12,574 bases of DNA from Gammaproteobacteria bacterium (lineage in GTDB: Bacteria; Pseudomonadota; Gammaproteobacteria; Magnimaribacterales; D2472). Shown here piece after piece: positions 7,599-12,574 of the stretch (position 1 is the stretch's first letter; the number at the start of each line of letters is the position of its first letter). Below the pieces are notes generated by a model. That model was given only the letters and a program-made list of their open reading frames with translations, had not been told where the DNA came from and searched no databases. The translations under genes and the position numbers were made by a program. The stretch lies in contig PAJW01000003.1 of the NCBI GenBank assembly GCA_002710265.1, positions 1,462 through 14,035 of the forward strand. The letters are read 5' to 3'.

Positions 7599-8888
7599 AT
7601 GAACAAAATTAAAAATTCAATTAAGCTTTTTGAAGAAGCTAAGTTACATATGCCTGGAGGAGTTAATTCTCCTGTAAGAGCTTTTAAAAATATTGATGGC
7701 AACCCAATATTTTTTAAAAAAGCAAAAGGTGCATATGTTTTTGATGCCGATAATAATAAATATATAGATTACATTGGCTCATGGGGCCCAATGATTATGG
7801 GTCATTCTAATCAACAAATTATTAATTCTATATCAAAGCAACTTCAGCTAGGTACAAGCTATGGCGCCCCAACAAGTCTAGAGTCAAAAACGGCTGAACT
7901 AATAAAACATTGTGTTCCATCCATTGAGAAAATAAGAATGGTTAATTCAGGAACTGAAGCAACAATGAGCGCTATTAGGTTGGCAAGAGGCTTCACAAAT
8001 AGAAATAAAATTATTAAATTTGATGGTTGTTATCATGGTCATGTTGATTCACTTCTTATCAAAGCAGGTTCAGGGGTATCAACTTTTGGATTGCCTGATT
8101 CACCAGGAATTCCATCACAATTAGCAAAACAAACAATTAGTTGCGAATTTAACAATAAGGAGGCCTTTTTAGATGCATTTGAAAAAGTGAAAGATGACCT
8201 TGCTGCAGTAATAATCGAACCAATTGCAGGCAATATGGGTTTTGTACCTGGAGATAAATCTTTTTTAAAATTGCTCAGAAAAAAAACTAGAGAAAATAAG
8301 TCTTTGTTAATCTTTGATGAGGTAATGACTGGTTTTAGGGTTTCTTTAGGTGGTGCTCAAGAAATCTATAAAATTAAGCCAGATATAACCACTCTTGGAA
8401 AAGTAATTGGCGGAGGTCTCCCGGTTGGTGCATTTGGAGGCAGAGAGGATATTATGGATTATCTTGCTCCAAATGGTCCTGTGTATCAGGCAGGAACCTT
8501 ATCAGGAAATCCTTTGGCTATGGCAGCAGGATATTCATTGATAAAACTTCTAATTAAGAAAAATCCATACAAATCACTTGAAGATAAGGCATCTAATCTT
8601 TTAGATGGCATGAGTGAATTATTTAAAATCAACGAAATCCCATTTTGTACAAACCAAATTGGAGGGATGTTTGGATTTTTTTTCTCAAATAAATTACCTA
8701 AAAACCTTAATGATGTAACTAAATCGAATGATAATCATTTTAAAAAATTTCTTAACTCAGCTATCAGAAATGGAATATATTTTGCTCCTTCAAAATTTGA
8801 AGCAGGTTTTATTTCAACAAAGCACACTAATAAAGAAATTAATAATACAATTAGGATTGTTAAAAAAATATTAAAAGAAGGGATATAA
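7599..8888 (+). CDS. hemL: Glutamate-1-semialdehyde 2,1-aminomutase
   Basis: PLP-dependent enzyme that converts glutamate-1-semialdehyde to 5-aminolevulinate, the second committed step of the C5 tetrapyrrole route. The sequence is full length (429 residues; E. coli 426) and intact. The N-terminus has PGGVNSPVRAF (19-29), characteristic of GSAM. Further motifs are NSGTEATMSAIRLAR (116-130), the cofactor-stacking region FDGCYHGH (141-148), IIEPIAGNMG (205-214), FDEVMTGFR (239-247) with the PLP-pyridine aspartate D239, and TTLGKVIGGGLPVGAFGG (264-281) with Schiff-base lysine K268. QAGTLSGNPLAMAAG (297-311) closes the active site. It starts 2 bp after the hemG stop within a 13 bp junction that recurs exactly at its own 3' junction (7591-7603 and 8883-8895). 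Confidence 0.98.
   Translation: MNKIKNSIKLFEEAKLHMPGGVNSPVRAFKNIDGNPIFFKKAKGAYVFDADNNKYIDYIGSWGPMIMGHSNQQIINSISKQLQLGTSYGAPTSLESKTAELIKHCVPSIEKIRMVNSGTEATMSAIRLARGFTNRNKIIKFDGCYHGHVDSLLIKAGSGVSTFGLPDSPGIPSQLAKQTISCEFNNKEAFLDAFEKVKDDLAAVIIEPIAGNMGFVPGDKSFLKLLRKKTRENKSLLIFDEVMTGFRVSLGGAQEIYKIKPDITTLGKVIGGGLPVGAFGGREDIMDYLAPNGPVYQAGTLSGNPLAMAAGYSLIKLLIKKNPYKSLEDKASNLLDGMSELFKINEIPFCTNQIGGMFGFFFSNKLPKNLNDVTKSNDNHFKKFLNSAIRNGIYFAPSKFEAGFISTKHTNKEINNTIRIVKKILKEGI
8877..8883 (+). promoter_or_regulatory. Shine-Dalgarno-like site for the PfkB kinase gene
   Basis: GAAGGGA lies inside the last codons of hemL, about 8 nt before the ATG at 8891. It is the clearest purine-rich ribosome-binding site that I found in the window; most other starts here have only weak or no matches. 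It supports ATG 8891 as the start despite the 2 bp gap to hemL. Confidence 0.5.
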
Positions 8889-8890
8889 AA

Positions 8891-9892
8891 ATGAAATATG
8901 ATATTAGTGCTCTAGGCAATGCGTTGGTTGATACACAATATATGGTCGATCATTCCTTTCTAGAAGAAATTGGATTAGAGGCTGATTCAATGACTCTAGC
9001 TTCCGCGGAAGAGCATGCCCCAATAATAAGTAAACTAGAAGAGATGGGTGTTGATTCTGTTTCAGATTGTGGTGGGTCGGCAACTAATTCTTTAGTTGCT
9101 GCTGCAAATTATGGTTCAAATTGTCATCATGTTTGTAGAGTAGCTGATGATATTGATGGAAAAAAATATCTAGATAGTCTTCAAACAGCTGGAGTAAAAC
9201 ATATTGGAGTGAGCAAAGAAGAATCTAATATGCCTACTGGAAAATGTTTAATATTTGTAACTCCTGATGCGAAAAGAACCATGAGCAGTATGCTGGGTAT
9301 TAGCGCGTTTCTAGGGCCAAAAGATATTGATTATGATGCAGTTCAAAATTCAAAAATATTTTATATAGAAGGTTATATGGTAACAAGCGATGATAACTTT
9401 AATGCTGTTACATCTGTCCTTAAAAATGTTAATAATGATAAAACTTTAAAAGCACTATCATTATCTGATGCTGGAATTGTTCAAGGCTTTAGAGATAAGT
9501 TTGAAGAAATAGAATCTTATGGTATTGATATGATATTTTGTAATGACGACGAAGCAATTGCATTTGCTGGAGCAGAAAATCTCAATGACGCTATTGAATT
9601 TTATAAAGAACGAAAATATCTGATCGCCATAACAAAAGGCTCTGAAGGAAGTGTTGTGATTAAAGATGGTAAAGAAATATTTTCACCTGCAGTTAAAATT
9701 AACCCCGTAGACACTAATGGAGCTGGTGATATGTTTGCAGGTTCTTTCATGCATGCATATTTAAATGGATTCGATATTGAAACATGTGCTGAGTTTAGTA
9801 ATTATGCCTCATCAAAAGTGGTGGAAACATTTGGACCAAGATTAACACCTGAGGGTTATGAAGAGGTTTCAAATAAATTAAGAAAAAACTAG
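8891..9892 (+). CDS. PfkB-family nucleoside kinase, adenosine kinase-like
   Basis: Ribokinase/PfkB-fold kinase of the adenosine kinase type, expected to phosphorylate a nucleoside (adenosine most likely) at the 5' position with ATP. The N-terminal substrate region has ALGNALVDT (7-15) and the glycine motif GGSATNS (61-67). The C-terminal PfkB signature DTNGAGDMFAGSF (274-286) includes the anion hole and catalytic base D280. VETFGPRL (311-318) matches the usual end of this subfamily. SLSDAGIVQGFR (190-201) and FCNDDEAIAFAG (216-227) correspond to the adenosine-kinase-like S.SD......R and N..E...L patterns. The 333-residue length is normal. It is the third gene of the hemG-hemL unit with no obvious heme link. 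A sugar kinase role cannot be excluded without substrate data. Confidence 0.85.
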   Translation: MKYDISALGNALVDTQYMVDHSFLEEIGLEADSMTLASAEEHAPIISKLEEMGVDSVSDCGGSATNSLVAAANYGSNCHHVCRVADDIDGKKYLDSLQTAGVKHIGVSKEESNMPTGKCLIFVTPDAKRTMSSMLGISAFLGPKDIDYDAVQNSKIFYIEGYMVTSDDNFNAVTSVLKNVNNDKTLKALSLSDAGIVQGFRDKFEEIESYGIDMIFCNDDEAIAFAGAENLNDAIEFYKERKYLIAITKGSEGSVVIKDGKEIFSPAVKINPVDTNGAGDMFAGSFMHAYLNGFDIETCAEFSNYASSKVVETFGPRLTPEGYEEVSNKLRKN

Positions 9893-9945
9893 CATATTTC
9901 TCTAGTATCTGATATTTTCTCCACCCTAAAAGTTTGTGAGATTAC
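9893..9945 (+). promoter_or_regulatory. Short gap upstream of dksA (presumed promoter region)
   Basis: These 53 bp between the kinase stop and the dksA ATG are slightly less A-rich than the surrounding gaps. I see no stem-loop with a T-run, so no intrinsic terminator for the upstream unit is evident. There is no convincing -35/-10 pair either. GTGAG at 9936-9940 could serve as a weak ribosome-binding site for dksA. The promoter assignment rests on the change of functional unit and the wider spacing. Confidence 0.25.
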
Positions 9946-10518
9946 ATGCCTGCTAAAAAAGCTATAAAAAAGAAAACAACGAAAACAAAAAAGCCTGTCT
10001 TAAAAAAACCTGTCTTGAAAAAAGTTTCGCATAAAAAATCTTCAACTAAGAAGAAAACGCAAGTAAGAAAAGTTATTAAAAAGAAAGTTGTTACAAAAAT
10101 TGCTAACGACAAATCTAAGATTGCGCCATATAAACCAAAGAAAAATGAAAAATATATGAGCGCTGCTATGAAAAAACACTTTATTGCAGTTCTTCTTCTA
10201 TGGAAAGAGCATCTTAAAGAGGAAATGCAAAAAACTTTTGCCCATTTAAAAACTAAGGGTGAGACATATGCTGATCCAATTGATAGAGCATCTCAAGAAG
10301 AGGAATTTGCTTTTGAGCTTAGAACAAGAGATAGAGAAAGAAAGCTAATCAACAAAATTGCTATTTCAATAGAAAAGATTAAACAAGATGATTACGGATG
10401 GTGCGATTCTTGTGGCGATGAAATTGGTATAAAAAGACTTGAAGCAAGGCCAACAGCAACTCATTGTATTGATTGCAAAACATTGGATGAAATTAAAGAG
10501 AAGCAACTAAATGGCTAA
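9946..10518 (+). CDS. dksA: RNA polymerase-binding transcription factor DksA with lysine-rich N-terminal tail
   Basis: DksA enters the RNA polymerase secondary channel and, with ppGpp, represses rRNA promoters and activates amino-acid genes. The canonical protein is seen from about residue 68: YMSAAMKKHF (70-79), the coiled coil with its acidic tip D110/D113 in DPIDRASQEEE (110-120), ELRTRDRERKLI (124-135), and the four-cysteine zinc finger C153, C156, C174, C177 around EIGIKRLEARPTA (159-171). CIDCKTLDEIKEKQ closes it. E. coli DksA has 151 residues; this one has 190 because residues 1-69 form a basic extension with 28 lysines. Met71 (10156) is an internal alternative start, but the frame upstream is open, lysine-coding and preceded by a normal gap, so the long form is preferred. 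The order dksA then pcnB is classical for gammaproteobacteria. No gluQ gene lies between them here. Confidence 0.95.
   Translation: MPAKKAIKKKTTKTKKPVLKKPVLKKVSHKKSSTKKKTQVRKVIKKKVVTKIANDKSKIAPYKPKKNEKYMSAAMKKHFIAVLLLWKEHLKEEMQKTFAHLKTKGETYADPIDRASQEEEFAFELRTRDRERKLINKIAISIEKIKQDDYGWCDSCGDEIGIKRLEARPTATHCIDCKTLDEIKEKQLNG
9991..10020 (+). repeat. Two tandem 15 bp units encoding KPVLK in the DksA tail
   Basis: Positions 9991-10005 and 10006-10020 are near-identical 15 bp units, each translating to KPVLK (DksA residues 16-20 and 21-25). They differ at single third-position or A/G sites. This suggests that the lysine-rich tail grew in part by short in-frame duplication. Confidence 0.7.
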
Positions 10519-10532
10519 TGTTTCTTAAATAA
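10518..10532 (+). other. Four-codon minicistron (ATG-TTT-CTT-AAA-TAA) in frame with pcnB
   Basis: The ATG at 10518-10520 shares its A with the dksA stop codon (TAATG), a classic reinitiation geometry. It reads M-F-L-K and then hits TAA at 10530-10532. The frame is the same as pcnB, whose TTG start lies two codons after this TAA. It may be a leader minicistron that reduces pcnB translation, a remnant of a longer pcnB N-terminus broken by a nonsense change, or a chance occurrence. Confidence 0.4.
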
Positions 10533-10538
10533 GATAAT

Positions 10539-11771
10539 TTGATAAAAAATAAAAAAATAAGCAAATTTGCAATATCAATTGTAGAAGAACTCCAAAAAAA
10601 TAAATTCCAAGCATACTTAGTAGGCGGATGTGTTAGAGATCTTATGTGTGGAATAACTCCAAAAGATTTCGACATTGCTACAAACGCAACTCCTAACGAG
10701 ATAAGAAAGATTTTTAAAGCATCAAGAATAATTGGCAAAAGATTTAAATTAGTGCATATCTTTAATAGGTCTGAGCTAATTGAAGTGGCTACATTTAGAT
10801 CAGGTACAGATGAAGCAAAAGACGGAAATTTAGTTACTGACCATTCTGGAAAGATATTAAGAGACAACATTTGGGGTACATTAGAACAAGATACATTTCG
10901 AAGAGATTTTACAATTAATGCGCTTTATTACTGCCCTATCTCGAGAAAGATTGAAGATTACAATTCAGGTATTAATCATATTCACAAGAAAAAAATAGTT
11001 TCTATAGGAGACCCAATGAAACGATTTTCTGAGGACCCTGTAAGAAGCCTTAGAGCTATTAGATTCAGTAATAAGTTAGACTTTAAAATTGATAAAGATA
11101 TTAAGAACGCAATATATAAGAAAGGCCACCTGCTAGAAAATATTTCTAATGCAAGGTTGTTCGATGAGTTTTGTAAAATTTTTCTTGGCGGTATAGCTGA
11201 AAAAAACTTTAATAAGATTGTATCTTTTAATTTAAGTAGGTATTTGATTTTAACTGATTCCAATTCCTCTGATTTTTCTCAGCAATTAATAAAAGAAGCT
11301 CTTAAAAATACTGACAAAAGAGTTGAAAATAATCAGTCTGTAACACCTGGCTTCTTGATTGCTGCAATGCTTTGGCCTGAACTCTTAAGGAAATCTAGGG
11401 GTAACAAGGAAATCAACTTAAGAAAATTCTTTAGGTCTATGGATCAAATTCTAAGAGAACAACAAAAAATTACTGCCATTCCAAGAAAATTTCATAGCTA
11501 CATCAAAGATATTTGGGTGCTTCAACTTAAGCTTCATAGCAGAATCGGTAAACAGCCCTATAAAACATTTAAACATCCTAGATTTAGAGCTGCATATGAT
11601 TTTCTTCTTATTCGAGAAAGAGCATCAAGTTGTTATAGTGATTTGGGGGAGTGGTGGACAAAATTTCAGAGAAATAATTCTGCATCTCAAAAACAACAGA
11701 TATTGAATCTGAAAGATGTTAGTGAAGAAAATTCTTTTAAAAAATTTGGTTTCCAAGAAGAGTTAATATAA
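10539..11771 (+). CDS. pcnB: Poly(A) polymerase I
   Basis: It adds 3' poly(A) tails to RNA, marking transcripts for decay. Class II nucleotidyltransferase features are YLVGGCVRDL (26-35) and the metal-binding pair D43/D45 in PKDFDIATNATP (41-52), then RRDFTINALYY (121-131) and the SEDPVRSLRAIRF (164-176) tRNA-nucleotidyltransferase/PAP core. PcnB is favoured over a CCA-adding enzyme by the C-terminal region, FLIAAMLWP (272-280) and RIGKQPYKTFKHPRFRAAYD (335-354), which is typical of PcnB. At 410 residues it lacks most of the N-terminal and basic C-terminal extensions of the E. coli protein. The only standard start in frame after the TAA at 10530 is TTG 10539; no strong Shine-Dalgarno precedes it. 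It lies 20 bp after dksA, presumably cotranscribed. Confidence 0.94.
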   Translation: MIKNKKISKFAISIVEELQKNKFQAYLVGGCVRDLMCGITPKDFDIATNATPNEIRKIFKASRIIGKRFKLVHIFNRSELIEVATFRSGTDEAKDGNLVTDHSGKILRDNIWGTLEQDTFRRDFTINALYYCPISRKIEDYNSGINHIHKKKIVSIGDPMKRFSEDPVRSLRAIRFSNKLDFKIDKDIKNAIYKKGHLLENISNARLFDEFCKIFLGGIAEKNFNKIVSFNLSRYLILTDSNSSDFSQQLIKEALKNTDKRVENNQSVTPGFLIAAMLWPELLRKSRGNKEINLRKFFRSMDQILREQQKITAIPRKFHSYIKDIWVLQLKLHSRIGKQPYKTFKHPRFRAAYDFLLIRERASSCYSDLGEWWTKFQRNNSASQKQQILNLKDVSEENSFKKFGFQEELI

Positions 11772-11791
11772 TCTATTAAGAATACTAGATT

Positions 11792-12457
11792 ATGAAACCA
11801 GCTTTAAACGAAGTTCCATTACCAAAATATATTGCCATTGAGGGTCCTATTGGTGTTGGTAAAACAACCCTTGCAAACAAAGTAGCAAAAACATTTAATT
11901 ATGATGCGTTTTTAGAGCAGCCAGCAGAGAATCCATTTTTAAAAAACTTTTACAGAAATCCTGAACAATCAGCACTTGCAACTCAGTTATTTTTTTTATT
12001 TCAAAGAATGCAACAAATCCAAGATTTAAAACAAAGGAGTCTCTTTGAGAATGTTCGTGTTGCAGATTTTTTGATTGAAAAAGATAGATTATTTGCTGAA
12101 GTTACTCTTTCAAATGAAGAATTAGGTCTATATAACAAAGTATATGAGCATATAACCCTAGATGCGCCATCACCAGACTTAGTGATATACCTTCAAGCAC
12201 CCATAGAAATTCTCAAAGAACGAATAACTAAACGAGGAAATATTAATGAGCAATATTTGACTCTGGAATACTTAGAAAAATTGAATGATGCTTACTCTAG
12301 ATTCTTTTTAGACTATAAATCTGCACCTCTTTTAATAATAAATGCTGCGGATATAGATCTCGAATCGAATGAGTCTGATTATGAAAATCTTATAACAATG
12401 ATAATGTCTGATCCTAAAGGTATTAAATTTGTTAACCCCCAACCTTCAATAATTTAA
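11792..12457 (+). CDS. Deoxynucleoside kinase (deoxyadenosine/deoxyguanosine kinase family)
   Basis: It phosphorylates deoxynucleosides to deoxynucleoside monophosphates for salvage. The P-loop EGPIGVGKTT (17-26) follows the first strand YIAIEG. LEQPAENPFL (41-50) corresponds to the LEP/E motif holding the catalytic glutamate E42 and the substrate pocket. FFLFQRMQQ (67-75) matches the Q-containing substrate helix. DFLIEKDRLFA (92-102) carries the family DxxxxKDRxFA signature with D98-R99, and LKERITKRG (141-149) is the arginine-rich lid. The length (221) is typical of bacterial dNK. The preference for dA, dG or dC cannot be read safely. It sits 20 bp after pcnB, in the position where related genomes usually carry folK and pantothenate genes, and 17 bp before acs. 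Confidence 0.92.
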   Translation: MKPALNEVPLPKYIAIEGPIGVGKTTLANKVAKTFNYDAFLEQPAENPFLKNFYRNPEQSALATQLFFLFQRMQQIQDLKQRSLFENVRVADFLIEKDRLFAEVTLSNEELGLYNKVYEHITLDAPSPDLVIYLQAPIEILKERITKRGNINEQYLTLEYLEKLNDAYSRFFLDYKSAPLLIINAADIDLESNESDYENLITMIMSDPKGIKFVNPQPSII

Positions 12458-12474
12458 ATTATATAAGCGCTATA

Positions 12475-12574
12475 GTGATTAAGCCTCAGTCAGAAAATCC
12501 ACATATAAAAGATTTAGAGGAATATAAAGATTTATACAGAAAATCTATTGAGAATCCAGATACTTTTTTTAAAG
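12475..12574 (+). CDS. acs: Acetyl-CoA synthetase, N-terminal 33 codons (cut by window end)
   Basis: The frame is open from GTG 12475 to the window edge and translates to M(V)IKPQSENPHIKDLEEYKD and onward. The segment EYKDLYRKSIENPDTFF (residues 16-32) matches the N-terminal domain of AMP-forming acetyl-CoA synthetases, where E. coli Acs has QYEAMYQQSINVPDTFW. The enzyme would activate acetate to acetyl-CoA. GTG is the only standard start in this frame, since a TAA lies at 12433-12435 and no ATG or TTG occurs between. It starts 17 bp after the deoxynucleoside kinase stop. A related acyl-CoA synthetase (for example propionyl-CoA) shares this N-terminal domain, so the exact acyl substrate is provisional. 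Confidence 0.75.
   Translation, partial: MIKPQSENPHIKDLEEYKDLYRKSIENPDTFFK

Noticed and set aside
9991..10020. KPVLK tandem units as part of a mobile or CRISPR-like repeat array
   Set aside because: There are only two adjacent in-frame copies without spacers, confined to a low-complexity lysine-coding region; simple slippage explains them.
10493..10870. Minus-strand open frame over the 5' part of pcnB
   Set aside because: It is antisense to the conserved nucleotidyltransferase motifs of PcnB and shows no recognisable family.
1..12574. Hidden defence island, toxin-antitoxin pair, prophage or RNA gene
   Set aside because: All of the window except short gaps of at most 89 bp is occupied by recognisable housekeeping genes; no tRNA-like cloverleaf, direct-repeat array, inverted terminal repeats or transposase was seen on either strand.

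Overview
This is an AT-rich, tightly packed stretch of bacterial chromosome. It looks like a streamlined marine gammaproteobacterium, with SAR86-like lineages the best guess. The evidence is an A/T-dominated third codon position, intergenic gaps of 0-90 bp, almost no Shine-Dalgarno sites, and a typically gammaproteobacterial gene set: ErpA, flavodoxin-type HemG, DksA followed by PcnB, and AnmK beside an M23 peptidase and TyrS. The clade is an inference. No rRNA, tRNA, mobile element, CRISPR array or phage gene was found.

Layout. Positions 1-785 (minus strand) hold the N-terminal two thirds of tyrS, cut by the window edge. Diverging from it is a three-gene unit, putA - M23 peptidase - anmK (858-6159, plus strand), in which consecutive genes overlap by ATGA. 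It encodes a bifunctional proline-catabolic enzyme and two cell-wall genes. anmK runs tail-to-tail into erpA (minus strand) with an 8 bp overlap. erpA is preceded, without a spacer, by a small secreted protein of unknown function (6497-7003, minus strand). A 89 bp divergent gap then leads to hemG - hemL - PfkB-family nucleoside kinase (7093-9892, plus strand), with 2 bp gaps. After 53 bp come dksA, pcnB, a deoxynucleoside kinase and the first 33 codons of an acetyl-CoA synthetase (9946-12574, plus strand).

How the genes fit together. The functions are housekeeping: tyrosyl-tRNA charging, proline oxidation to glutamate, peptidoglycan cleavage and anhydromuropeptide recycling, Fe-S cluster delivery, two steps of heme synthesis, nucleoside salvage (adenosine-type kinase and deoxynucleoside kinase), stringent-response control of RNA polymerase (DksA), RNA 3'-polyadenylation (PcnB) and acetate activation (Acs). 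I see no defence, toxin-antitoxin or biosynthetic system that would count as an undescribed multi-gene system.

The points most worth a second look are: the start of pcnB (an in-frame ATG coupled to the dksA stop, a nonsense codon three codons later, then a TTG start); a long lysine-rich N-terminal tail on DksA; an AnmK that departs from the family at several conserved positions; putA sitting inside an otherwise conserved tyrS/M23/anmK/erpA neighbourhood; and the unnamed two-cysteine secreted protein next to erpA.
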